This document shows positions 1 through 8,555 of a stretch of DNA of 64,000 bases, piece after piece. Within the stretch, counting starts at the first letter, position 1. Each line of letters opens with the position of its first letter. The notes below the pieces were generated by a model. The model had not been told where the DNA came from, searched no databases, and worked only from the letters and a program-made list of their open reading frames with translations. The translations under genes and the position numbers were made by a program. The stretch lies in assembly GCA_050248715.1 (NCBI GenBank), contig JBFWRV010000027.1, positions 8,759 through 72,758 of the forward strand, read 5' to 3'. The DNA comes from AWTP1-13 sp050248715 (GTDB taxonomy: Bacteria > Pseudomonadota > Alphaproteobacteria > Rhizobiales > Hyphomicrobiaceae).

Positions 1-828
1 TTCGAGGTGCTGGAAACACGCGTGCTGCCGAATGTGACCGGCCCAGTCAAACGCGGCCCGCTCGAATACGCACGCGTGTGGAAGGTGGCACAGCGCCAGA
101 CGCGCCTGCCCGTGAAGTTCGGCGCCATCTCCGGCCAGATGGTGGCAACCGGCGTCAACAACCAGCACTTCAAGAACCGGCGCGACCTCATCATGTCGCT
201 GTCGCTGGCCATGAACGAGGAGCTGAACGAGCTCGCCGACGCCGGCTGCCAGGTGATCCAGGTCGAGGAGCCGGCGATCCATGGCATGGTCGGCGTCGAC
301 GATAAGGAGGTGTCCGGCGACTTCCTGGTGGAAGCCTTCAACGCCGAGGTGAAGGGACTGCGCGGCAAGGCCGAGGTGTGGTGCCACACCTGCTGGGGCA
401 ATCCGGCGGCGCAGCGCACGGAGACCAAGCGGCGCTTCTATACGCAGGCGCTGCCCTACTTCGACAAGCTCGACGTGGACGTCGTCACATTCGAGGCCGC
501 CGACAACGGCGGCGACGAGATCGAGAGCTTCGCCAAGGGCATCGGCGAAGACAAGAAGATCGCCATCGGCGTCATCAGCCACCGCACGCTGCAGGTCGAG
601 CGCCCGGAGGAGGTCGCAGCTTTGATCCGCAAGGCGCTGAAGGTGATGCCGCCCGAGCGCCTGATCGTGTCGACCGACTGCGGCTTCGGCCGCCAGGGCA
701 TGAGCCGCCTGCACGCGTTCTACAAGATCGTGTCGCTCGTGCGCGGGACCAACATCGTGCGCCGCGAGTTGGGGCTACCCGAGGCCGACATTCTGGCCGC
801 CGATCCCAAGAGCTCGCTGATCAGCTGA
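1..828 (+). CDS. MetE-type cobalamin-independent methyltransferase (partial, 5' end outside window)
   Basis: The reading frame is open from base 1, so the N-terminus lies upstream. About 275 residues are visible. They match the C-terminal catalytic half of cobalamin-independent methionine synthase, a TIM barrel that transfers methyl groups to a zinc-bound thiol. The zinc ligands are visible as H-T-C (His codon at 385-387) and the Cys of a TDCGFG motif (Cys codon at 679-681). Short stand-alone proteins of this family include core methionine synthases and epoxyalkane:coenzyme M transferases, so the acceptor thiol is open. A paralogue lies at 19054-20073. The neighbouring amidase and racemase-fold genes suggest a catabolic role rather than methionine synthesis; that is inference. 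Confidence 0.85.
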   Translation, partial: FEVLETRVLPNVTGPVKRGPLEYARVWKVAQRQTRLPVKFGAISGQMVATGVNNQHFKNRRDLIMSLSLAMNEELNELADAGCQVIQVEEPAIHGMVGVDDKEVSGDFLVEAFNAEVKGLRGKAEVWCHTCWGNPAAQRTETKRRFYTQALPYFDKLDVDVVTFEAADNGGDEIESFAKGIGEDKKIAIGVISHRTLQVERPEEVAALIRKALKVMPPERLIVSTDCGFGRQGMSRLHAFYKIVSLVRGTNIVRRELGLPEADILAADPKSSLIS

Positions 829-938
829 GCGGAAGCCTGCTGGCCCGGGGGCAATCAATCCCTCCGGCACGCGGGGAGAGGTCCCTTGCGCGCTTCGACC
901 CGACGGCACATTCTGGATCAGCACAAGGGGAAATGCGA

Positions 939-2243
939 ATGTCAGCCGCAAACCAAGGGAATTTCGTCGCCGATCCCGGGCGGGTGCGCGACCTGGCGGG
1001 CGCCATCGCACGCAAGGAGCTGTCGCCGGTGGCGCTGGTGCGCCGCTACCTCGATCGCATCGCGGAAGCGGACCCTCACGTGCAGTGCTGGCGCGAGGTG
1101 GATGGCGAGCGCGCGCTGGCCGTCGCCGGGGAGCGCGAGCGCGAAGCGGCGCAGGGGCGCCTGCGCGGACCGTTGCACGGCATCCCGGTCGCCATCAAGG
1201 ACATCATCGACGTCGAGGACCTGCCGACGCGCGCCAACAGCAAGTCGCGCGCTTCGATCGCACCTGCCGCCAACGATGCGGAGATCGTGCTGGCGTTGAA
1301 AGCCCGGGGCGCCGTCATCCTCGGCAAGGTGCACACCACCGAGTTCGCCTACTTCGACCCCTCGCCGGCGCGCAACCCGCACAACCTCGCGCACACGCCC
1401 GGCGGATCGAGCTCGGGATCGGCGGCTGCCGTTGCGGCAGGCATGGTTCCGACCTCCGTGGGGACGCAGACAGTTGCCTCGGTCAACCGCCCCGCTTCCT
1501 ACTGCGGGATTGCCGCCTTCAAGCCGAGCACGCGCAGCCTGTCCGTGTTCGGCATCACGCCGCTCGGGACATCCTACGACACGCCGGGCTTCTACGGCTG
1601 GAGCGTCGACGACGCGGCGTATGTGTACGAGGCGGTGGCGCCGAACTTCCTGCCGCCTTCCGGGAGCGCCGCCGACACCAAACCGGCCATATGCATTCCC
1701 GAGGACCCGCACCTCGACGATGCCATCCCGGAAATGAAGGCGGCCGTGACGCGGCTCGCCGACGCGTTCGCCAAGAGCGGTTGCGCCGTTGAGCGCGTGA
1801 AGCCACCGATCTCCTTCGAGCGGCTGTTCCTGATCCAGCGCCACACCGTGGCCTATGAGGCGGGGCGCGCGCTCAGGCATCTGCTTGCCGAGCCGGCCGG
1901 GACGATCGGGGAGAAGCTCACCCAGCACATCCGCGACGGGCTCACCATCACCGAGCGCGAATACCTCGACGAGCGCGCCGAGATCGACGCCATGCGCTCC
2001 ACACTGTTCGGCGCGGCGAAGGCGGACGTGTTCCTCTGGCCGGCCGCGCCCGGCACGGCACCCGAGGGCCTGGGCTGGACCGGCGACCCCAAGTACATCT
2101 CCCCGTGGACGGCGCTCGGGGGACCGATCGTCACGGTGCCGGCGGGCTTTGCCGGCAACGGTCTGCCGGTCGGCTGCATCCTGTCCTCGCGGCCGGGCAC
2201 CGATCGGCACATGTGCAGCTGGGCGCGCATGCTAGTGGCCTGA
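939..2243 (+). CDS. Amidase signature (AS) family amidohydrolase
   Basis: This is a 434-residue enzyme of the amidase signature family, which hydrolyses amide bonds with a Ser-cisSer-Lys triad. The Lys is in VAIKD (about residue 87), the cis-Ser lies in the GGSSSGSAAA stretch (residues 155-164), and the nucleophile is Ser181 in the motif ending NRPASYCG. The usual TGGS before the nucleophile reads TVAS. The start at 939 was chosen because AAGGGG lies about 8 bases upstream; an in-frame ATG at 933 is too close to it. It follows the MetE-like gene by about 110 bases on the same strand. The substrate is unknown; a cyclic-compound or carboxamide breakdown product is plausible from context. Confidence 0.9.
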   Translation: MSAANQGNFVADPGRVRDLAGAIARKELSPVALVRRYLDRIAEADPHVQCWREVDGERALAVAGEREREAAQGRLRGPLHGIPVAIKDIIDVEDLPTRANSKSRASIAPAANDAEIVLALKARGAVILGKVHTTEFAYFDPSPARNPHNLAHTPGGSSSGSAAAVAAGMVPTSVGTQTVASVNRPASYCGIAAFKPSTRSLSVFGITPLGTSYDTPGFYGWSVDDAAYVYEAVAPNFLPPSGSAADTKPAICIPEDPHLDDAIPEMKAAVTRLADAFAKSGCAVERVKPPISFERLFLIQRHTVAYEAGRALRHLLAEPAGTIGEKLTQHIRDGLTITEREYLDERAEIDAMRSTLFGAAKADVFLWPAAPGTAPEGLGWTGDPKYISPWTALGGPIVTVPAGFAGNGLPVGCILSSRPGTDRHMCSWARMLVA

Positions 2244-2324
2244 TCGCCAAATTCGTCTCAGTGTGCGGCAAACGAGGAACGAATCTTCGCGATCTGAAGG
2301 ACGTTAGCGAAACCAATGAGTCTG

Positions 2325-2396
2325 GTGTGATTGAGATCGAGAAGTCCGCGTGTCCACCCGCAGAACGCCATGTTGCGGACTTCTCGATCATCACAC
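2325..2396. repeat. Long inverted repeat between amidase and racemase-fold gene
   Basis: The left arm 2325-2349 and right arm 2375-2396 are near-perfect reverse complements of about 22 bases. The only difference is a few extra bases in the left arm. They are separated by about 25 bases. The arms contain GATCGAGAAGTCCGC and its complement. The element sits about 30 bases before the start of the next gene, so it could form a strong hairpin in the leader RNA or act as an operator. It has no T-tract on the + strand. Confidence 0.6.
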
Positions 2397-2426
2397 TCGC
2401 CGGGCTGGTGCCGGAAGGAGCCTGAC

Positions 2427-3191
2427 ATGAAGCAGCAATCGAAAGATCGGGACGCGCTGGGCTGGCGGCGCAAGTTCGGCGTCATGGCGCCGTCGACCAA
2501 CACCATCGTGCAGCCCGACTTCGACGACATGCGGCCGGCTGGCGTCACCAACCATTACAGCCGCATCTTCACGCCCAACACCAACGCGCTGAGCAACGAA
2601 ACCTTTCGCGCCGGCATCGACACCATCGGCAGCAACGTCATGGACGCCATCAGGAGCGTCATGACGTGCGAACCCGACTACCTCGTGATGGGTATCTCGG
2701 CGTTGTCGTTCTTCGGCGGGGTGAAAGGCGCGGACGCCTTCGTCAAGCGCATCAAGGACGATACGGGGCTCGATGTCACGGTCGGCAGCCACGCGACGGC
2801 GGCGGCCATCGCGGCGCTCGGCGGCATCAAGCGCATCTCCGTGCTGACGCCCTACTGGCCTGTCATGAACACCGAGGTCAAACGCTACTTCGGGGACGCG
2901 GGGCTGACGGTGGTGCGCGATATCGCCCTGCAGTGCCGCTCCTGGACCGGGATTGCGGCCGTGACGCCGGCGCAGTGCCGCGACGCCATCCGGCAACTCG
3001 ACGGGGACGACGTCGATGCCATCGTCCAGGTCGGCACCAATCTGTCGATGGTGCGGCTTGCGGCCGCGGCGGAGCTGTGGCTCGGCAAGCCCGTGATCGC
3101 CATCAACACCGCGACCTATTGGCATGCCCTGCGGGCAAACGGCATCCGCGAGCCGAAGTCGGGCTTCGGTCGTCTGCTCGAGGAGTTCTGA
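2427..3191 (+). CDS. Asp/Glu racemase-fold protein (maleate isomerase / arylmalonate decarboxylase family), copy 1
   Basis: This 254-residue protein belongs to the aspartate/glutamate racemase superfamily branch that contains maleate cis-trans isomerase and arylmalonate decarboxylase. The N-terminal signature APSTNTIVQPDFDDMRP is typical of the branch. A GISALSFFGG segment takes the place of the first catalytic Cys region, and VGTNLSM takes the place of the second. Neither has a cysteine by eye. The ATG at 2427 is preceded by GGAAGGAG (2413-2420), which fixes the start. A close paralogue with the same replacements is at 15763-16518. Isomerase, decarboxylase or racemase activity cannot be assigned from the sequence. 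Confidence 0.85.
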   Translation: MKQQSKDRDALGWRRKFGVMAPSTNTIVQPDFDDMRPAGVTNHYSRIFTPNTNALSNETFRAGIDTIGSNVMDAIRSVMTCEPDYLVMGISALSFFGGVKGADAFVKRIKDDTGLDVTVGSHATAAAIAALGGIKRISVLTPYWPVMNTEVKRYFGDAGLTVVRDIALQCRSWTGIAAVTPAQCRDAIRQLDGDDVDAIVQVGTNLSMVRLAAAAELWLGKPVIAINTATYWHALRANGIREPKSGFGRLLEEF

Positions 3192-3339
3192 TACTGCCGC
3201 GCAGCCTTGCGCCGCAGCAAGCGTGGCGCAAATTTGGCGCAAACGGGTGCCTCAATCGCGGCAGCGAGGTGATGAGCCGGCCGGGAGCCGGGCGCGGGAG
3301 CGCCGGACGGGCCGGTCTGGAGTGGGGAAGGGTGCGGGT

Positions 3340-4776
3340 ATGATGAACTTGAAGGGAGCGCGCTGGCTCGGCGCGCTGGCCGCTATCTTGGGAACCCTGG
3401 CAGCGCATCCGGAGCCTGCCGACGCCGCCAACCGCATGTGCGCTTTCCGCTCGGGGCCCAAGGGGCCCTGCACGTGCAAGACCGATAGCGACGGGCCCGG
3501 TCAATTCAGCACGGTCGCACGCTCAATCTGCGAGCGGCGCCAGCCGGCAACGCAAAAGAGGAAAGAGAAGGCGGCACCCGCGGCCGCATCCGCTCCGGTC
3601 CCCGTGCAGCCGAAGGCGGACACCGCCGTGCATCAGCCCGCCGGCGAGGCCAAGGACGCTGCACCGGCACCGCCCCCTCTGCCGCCTGTCGAGGTGCGGA
3701 CGGGCCCCAGCGAGCCCGCAGCGCGGAAACCGGAAACGCCGGCAGCACCGACTCCGCCCGCCCAGACGCAGGTCAATGCCCCCCCGCCCGCGCCGCGGCC
3801 GGCACCGATCACGGGCTCGCTGCCGGCACAGCGCAAGCTCGAGGCGGTGAAGGCGCGCGGCAAGCTGCTGTGCGGGGTCAATCCGGGGCTTCTCGGCTTC
3901 TCCTACCGGACAAGCTCCGGCGAATGGGCAGGGCTCGATGCCGACTTCTGTCGCGCCGTGGCGGCGGCCGTGCTGGGAGACGCCGGCAAGGTCGAGTTCG
4001 TCCCGCTCGACGCAGCGGCGCGGTTCGACGCGCTCAAGAGCGGCGCCATCGACCTGCTGTCGCGCAACACCACGTGGACCATGGGCCGCGACGTCGACAT
4101 GGGACTGGAGTTCGGCGGTGTCCTCTATTTCGACGGCCAGAGCTTCATCACCAGCGAGGAGCGCGGCCTGGTTTCGGCCCAGCAGCTGTCAGGCGCCAAG
4201 GTGTGCGTCCAGTCCGCGACCACGACGGAAAAGAACATGGCCTACTACTTCGGCGCGCACCGCGTCGCGGCCGAGACGCAGACCTTCGGTTCGCGCGACG
4301 AACTGCTGAAGGCCTACCGGAACGGGGACTGCGATGCCTACTCTGCCGACCGCTCCTCCCTGTTCGCGGACCGGGCGACGTTCGAGGACCCGACCAAGCA
4401 CGCCATCTTGCCGGAGGTGATTTCCAAGGAGCCGCTGGGGCCGGTCGTCCTGCAGGGCGACCCACAGTGGGTCAAGGTTGTGCGCTGGACGCTCGCGGGC
4501 CTTATCAACGCCGAGGAGGTGGGGCTCGAGCGCGCGGCCGCGGCCGCGCAAACGCCGCTGGAGGGCGACGCCCTGCGCCTCGTCGAGGGTGCCGGTGCCA
4601 GCGGCGAGGTGCTTGGGCTCGACAAGGCCTGGCTGCGGCGCGTCGTGGCCGCCGTCGGCAACTACGGCGAGGTGTTCGAGACCAACGTCGGCACGACCAG
4701 CCCGCTCGGCATGGACCGCGGCATCAACGCGCTGTGGAAGAAGGGCGGCATTCTCTTCGCCCCACCGATGTGGTGA
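3340..4776 (+). CDS. Amino-acid-type periplasmic substrate-binding protein with Cys- and Pro-rich N-terminal extension
   Basis: This 478-residue secreted protein begins with a signal peptide (residues 1-30, ending near ADAA). A short segment with four cysteines follows (about residues 31-65), then a Pro/Ala-rich linker (about 70-160). The C-terminal 310 residues form an SBP_bac_3 domain like AapJ/glutamate-aspartate binding proteins: the segment from GLDADFCRAVAAA to DLLSRNTTWTMGRD is characteristic. No ABC permease or ATPase of the matching class lies beside it. ATG at 3340 follows GGGGAAG. The extension is unusual for a free periplasmic binding protein and suggests tethering or a sensing role. 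The binding-domain call is firm; the role of the extension is unknown. Confidence 0.85.
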   Translation: MMNLKGARWLGALAAILGTLAAHPEPADAANRMCAFRSGPKGPCTCKTDSDGPGQFSTVARSICERRQPATQKRKEKAAPAAASAPVPVQPKADTAVHQPAGEAKDAAPAPPPLPPVEVRTGPSEPAARKPETPAAPTPPAQTQVNAPPPAPRPAPITGSLPAQRKLEAVKARGKLLCGVNPGLLGFSYRTSSGEWAGLDADFCRAVAAAVLGDAGKVEFVPLDAAARFDALKSGAIDLLSRNTTWTMGRDVDMGLEFGGVLYFDGQSFITSEERGLVSAQQLSGAKVCVQSATTTEKNMAYYFGAHRVAAETQTFGSRDELLKAYRNGDCDAYSADRSSLFADRATFEDPTKHAILPEVISKEPLGPVVLQGDPQWVKVVRWTLAGLINAEEVGLERAAAAAQTPLEGDALRLVEGAGASGEVLGLDKAWLRRVVAAVGNYGEVFETNVGTTSPLGMDRGINALWKKGGILFAPPMW

Positions 4777-4837
4777 CCGGTTCGGGCCAGCCGCCGCCAG
4801 AGATCCCGGCAACGATCATGAGTGTAGCGACCTGACA

Positions 4838-6085
4838 ATGCCTGCCCGATACCCTGTGCTCCGTCGGATCAGCCGATCGCTCGTCGCCCTCTGCCTCGCG
4901 CTCACGCTGGCGCTTGCCGCAGGGGTTGGGGAAGGTACGGCGCGGGAGCGCGTGCCGCCGCCCGAGCCCAGCCAGATCCCGTGGATCGGGCCGCAGACGG
5001 AGCGCGATCTCCTCGCTGCCATTGCGGCCTACGAGCGCATCGTCGCCGCCGGCGGCTGGCCGGCATTGCCACCGCGCACGGTGCTGCGGCCGGGCGAGAG
5101 CGATGCCAGCGTCGCCATCCTCAGTCAGCGCCTGCAGATGAGCGGGGACCTGCGCGACGGCGGCGACGACTACACGTACGGCGAAGCGCTCGAAGCTGCC
5201 GTCAAGCGCTACCAGCGCCGGCACGGGCTGGAGCCCAACGGCATCGTCTACGGCATCACGCTGCGCTCGCTCAATGTGCCGGCCGAGGTGCGCCTGGCGC
5301 AGCTGCATCTCAATCTATCGAGGGTGCAGCAGCTCACCCCGAAGCTGGTTACGGCGCAGCGCTACATCCTCATGAACGCAGCGAGCTTCGAGTTGCAGGC
5401 CATCGCCGACGGTCGCGTCGAGATCGCCAGCCGAACCATCGCCGGCAAGCGGCAGACGCCGACACCCGTGGTCAGCGCCAGACTGCAGGCGATCAACATC
5501 CTGCCCTACTGGCACGTGCCGGGCTCGATCGCCAAGGCGGCCATCATCCCGAAGATGCGCAAGGACCCCTCGTATCTCGCCAAGGAGCGCATCCGCGTGT
5601 TCTCCACCTTCGGCGGCGAGGAGATCGATCCCGCCACCATCAACTGGTGGGAGCCCGGTGCCGAGCGCTACGCGTTCCGCCAGGACCCCGGACCGCAGAA
5701 CGCGCTCGGGCTGTTGCGCTTCGACATGCCCAACAAGCACATCGTCTACATGCACGACACGCCGATGAAGAACCTCTTCGGGTTCTTCGAGCGCGCCTAC
5801 AGCGCCGGCTGCGTGCGCGTGCAGGAATTCTATGACCTCGCGGAGTGGGCGCTGGCCGGACACCAGGGCTGGACGCGAACGAGACTAGAGGACGCCGCGG
5901 CGAGCGCGCGCGGCATCACCATCAAACTGCCGAAGGCAATCCCCGTGCACTTCATCTATCTGACGGCCTGGATGCAGGACGGCGTCGTGCAGTTCCGCAA
6001 CGACCTCTACAATCGCGATGAGGGCGCCTTCGAGGGTGGCGAGGATATCTCGGCGCGCGTCGTCAACCAGTCGCTGGCGCCGTAG
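4838..6085 (+). CDS. L,D-transpeptidase (YkuD) with peptidoglycan-binding domain, YcbB-like
   Basis: This 415-residue exported enzyme has a signal peptide (residues 1-36), a PG_binding_1 domain (about 85-150) and a YkuD L,D-transpeptidase domain (about 165-350). The catalytic His306 and Cys325 lie in the pattern H-D-T-x17-S-A-G-C-V-R. The family makes 3-3 crosslinks in peptidoglycan or attaches proteins to it. The domain order resembles YcbB/LdtD. It starts 61 bases after the binding-protein gene; the ribosome site before the ATG is weak. A second, differently built L,D-transpeptidase is at 21117. Confidence 0.92.
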   Translation: MPARYPVLRRISRSLVALCLALTLALAAGVGEGTARERVPPPEPSQIPWIGPQTERDLLAAIAAYERIVAAGGWPALPPRTVLRPGESDASVAILSQRLQMSGDLRDGGDDYTYGEALEAAVKRYQRRHGLEPNGIVYGITLRSLNVPAEVRLAQLHLNLSRVQQLTPKLVTAQRYILMNAASFELQAIADGRVEIASRTIAGKRQTPTPVVSARLQAINILPYWHVPGSIAKAAIIPKMRKDPSYLAKERIRVFSTFGGEEIDPATINWWEPGAERYAFRQDPGPQNALGLLRFDMPNKHIVYMHDTPMKNLFGFFERAYSAGCVRVQEFYDLAEWALAGHQGWTRTRLEDAAASARGITIKLPKAIPVHFIYLTAWMQDGVVQFRNDLYNRDEGAFEGGEDISARVVNQSLAP

Positions 6086-6153
6086 AAAAACGTGTTGCCT
6101 TCGCACTGTGGAACGCCGGGGGCACGTCTGCTGGCTCGGGACCGCAGCGCGCT

Positions 6154-6272
6154 TGTCATCCCGGCGGAGACGCGAAGCGCCGAGAACCGGGACCCAGGAG
6201 CCGCGAACACCCCTGGCTCCCCTTCGACCCCTGAGTCCCGGATATTCGCCTTCGGCGAATTCCGGGATGACA
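6154..6272 (+). repeat. Palindromic intergenic repeat, family A, copy 1
   Basis: This 119-base element is bounded by TGTCATCCCGG (6154-6164) and its inverted partner CCGGGATGACA (6262-6272). It carries an internal smaller palindrome (CCGGATATTCGCC..GGCGAATTCCGG) near the right end. Its reverse complement resembles 42080-42194, and a decayed copy lies at 22820-22902. It lies between two convergent genes. Confidence 0.75.
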
Positions 6273-6281
6273 GCAATACGA

Positions 6282-8555
6282 CTACCGCCCGTTCGCCATG
6301 GCCGCCATCAGCTTGGGCGGCGAGATGGGCAGCTCGGTCATGCGCAGCCCCGTGGCGTTGCGCACGGCGTTGGCGACGGCCGCCAGCGGCGGCACGATCG
6401 GCACCTCGCCGGCACCGCGGATGCCCTGGGGATGCTTATCGTTCGGCACCTCGATGACGATGGACTCGATCATCGGCAGGTCCGAGGCAACAGGCATGCG
6501 GTAGTCGAGGAAGGTCGGGTTGTCGAGCTGACCTTTGGAGTCGTAGATGAACTCCTCGTTGAGCGCCCAGCCGATGCCCTGCGCGGCACCGCCCTGGATC
6601 TGTCCCTCCACGTAGCTTGGATGGATGGCGCGGCCGACATCCTGCACCGCCGTGTAGCGCAGCACCTGCACCTTGCCCGTCTCGGGATCGACCTCGACGT
6701 CGCAGATATGCGTGGCAAAGCCCGGCCCCGCGCCTTCCGTGTTGAGGGAAGAGCGGCCGTTGATGGGGCCGCCCGTGGCGCTGGCCTTGGCGGCCAGCTG
6801 CGCCAGCGTCAACGGCTCGAAGTCGCCGGCGTTCGAGCCGGCAGGACGGGCCTCGCCATTCTCCCAGGCAACGGCCTCGGCGTCGATCTTCCAGATCTTG
6901 GCGGCGCGCTGGCGCAGAATCTCGATCACCTGCTCGGTCGCCTTCGTCACCACCAGGGCGGCCGCGAACGTGACGCGGCTGCCGCCGGTCAACGCGGCGA
7001 ACGGAATGGAGCTCGTGTCGCCGATCAGGGCCTGCACGCGGCGATAGTCGATGCCCAGCAATTCCGCGGCGATGTTGACCATGGAAGCACGCGATCCGCC
7101 GATGTCGGGGTGGCCCGTCACCACCACCACGGTCCCGTCCTCGTTGATGTTGACCTGCGCGCTCGACTCGCCGCCCGCATTCCACCAGAAGCCGCTGGCA
7201 ACGCCGCGACCCTGGTTGGGGCCGAGCGGAATCTTGTAGTGAGGATGCTCCATCGCCGCGCGCAGGGTCTCCTGGTAGCCGATGCGCCCGAAGGTCGGAC
7301 CGTACGCCGCCTTCGTGCCCTGCTTGGCCGCGTTCTTTTGGCGCAACACCAGCGGGTCCATCTTCAGGGCCCGCGCCAGCTCATCGAGGGTGGACTCGAC
7401 GGCAAAGGCGCCGATCGGCGCTCCCGGCGCGCGGTAGGCGGCTACCTTCGGGCGATTGGTGACGACGTCGTAGCCGATGGTATGCACGTTGGCGAGATCG
7501 TAGGGGGCCACGGAGCAGCCCACGGCACCGCGGATGGGCGAGCCGGGGAAGGCGCCGGCCTGCAGGCGCATGGTCGCCGTCAGCGCCGTGATCTTGCCGT
7601 CCTTGGTGGCACCGACCTTGACCGTGCTCGACGACCCCGATGTCGGACCCGTGGCGCGGAACACCTCCTGGCGGCTCATGACGATCTTCACGGGGCGGCC
7701 GGACTTGCGCGACAGCACCAGCGCCACCGGCTCCAGGTAGACGATGGTCTTGCCGCCGAACCCGCCGCCGATCTCGGCGGGGATCGCGCGCACGTCGCTC
7801 AGCTTGAGGCCTGTGATCTGGGCCGTCATGTCGCGGACCATGAAATGGCCCTGGCTGCTGCTCCAGATGGTGGCGTGGCCGTCGCTGCCGACGCTGACGA
7901 CGCAGGCGTGCGGCTCGATATAGCCCTGGTGCACGGGCGCCGTCTTGAAGCTGCGCTCGATGATCACGTCGGCGGCGGCAAAGCCGGCGTCAGGGTCACC
8001 CAGCTTGTGCTCGAGCGTGCCTGCGATGTTGGAGGTCGTGGCCACGCCGGGCTTGTCGCCGCCAGCGCGCATGTGCTCGTGCAGGATCGGCGCGCCGGGC
8101 TTCAGCGCCTCGTCGACGTCGATCACCCAGGGCAGCACCTGGTACTCGACCTCGATCAGCTTGATCGCCTCGGCCGCGATCTTGGCCGACGTGGCGGCGA
8201 CGGCTGCCACGGCATGGCCGGCATACAGCGCCTTCTCGCGGGCCATGACGTTGCGGCTCATGTAGCGCAGGTCCTGGATGCCGAGCGGGACGGGCTTTCC
8301 CCAGGGGAACTCGACGAGATCGCGGCCCGTCATCACAGCCTTGACCCCGTGCAGAGCCGCGGCCTTCTCGGTATTGATGGACTTGATGAGCGCGTGCGGA
8401 TGCGGGCTGCGCAGAATCCTGCCCCAAAGCATGCCCGGCTGGTTGAAATCGGCACCAAAGGCGGCGCGGCCGGTGACCTTATCCTCGCCGTCGGGCCTGA
8501 TGGTCCGCTTGCCAATCCACTTGTTGTCCGGGCTGAGATCGTTCATGGCCTTCAT
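6282..8555 (-). CDS. Molybdenum hydroxylase large subunit (xanthine dehydrogenase / CoxL-like family)
   Basis: This 757-residue protein spans the a/b-hammerhead domain (about 20-130) and the molybdopterin cytosine dinucleotide binding domains. Visible motifs are GGGFGGK (a cofactor loop), a Gly-rich GGAAQGIGWAL segment and the catalytic Glu717 in RGAGE. Enzymes of this family hydroxylate aromatic N-heterocycles, aldehydes or CO together with a 2Fe-2S subunit and often an FAD subunit. Neither partner gene is adjacent, and no MobA/XdhC-type maturation gene is in the window. The protein is not a fusion. The substrate is unknown; neighbouring catabolic genes suggest a ring hydroxylation. Confidence 0.9.
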   Translation of the reverse strand: MKAMNDLSPDNKWIGKRTIRPDGEDKVTGRAAFGADFNQPGMLWGRILRSPHPHALIKSINTEKAAALHGVKAVMTGRDLVEFPWGKPVPLGIQDLRYMSRNVMAREKALYAGHAVAAVAATSAKIAAEAIKLIEVEYQVLPWVIDVDEALKPGAPILHEHMRAGGDKPGVATTSNIAGTLEHKLGDPDAGFAAADVIIERSFKTAPVHQGYIEPHACVVSVGSDGHATIWSSSQGHFMVRDMTAQITGLKLSDVRAIPAEIGGGFGGKTIVYLEPVALVLSRKSGRPVKIVMSRQEVFRATGPTSGSSSTVKVGATKDGKITALTATMRLQAGAFPGSPIRGAVGCSVAPYDLANVHTIGYDVVTNRPKVAAYRAPGAPIGAFAVESTLDELARALKMDPLVLRQKNAAKQGTKAAYGPTFGRIGYQETLRAAMEHPHYKIPLGPNQGRGVASGFWWNAGGESSAQVNINEDGTVVVVTGHPDIGGSRASMVNIAAELLGIDYRRVQALIGDTSSIPFAALTGGSRVTFAAALVVTKATEQVIEILRQRAAKIWKIDAEAVAWENGEARPAGSNAGDFEPLTLAQLAAKASATGGPINGRSSLNTEGAGPGFATHICDVEVDPETGKVQVLRYTAVQDVGRAIHPSYVEGQIQGGAAQGIGWALNEEFIYDSKGQLDNPTFLDYRMPVASDLPMIESIVIEVPNDKHPQGIRGAGEVPIVPPLAAVANAVRNATGLRMTELPISPPKLMAAMANGR

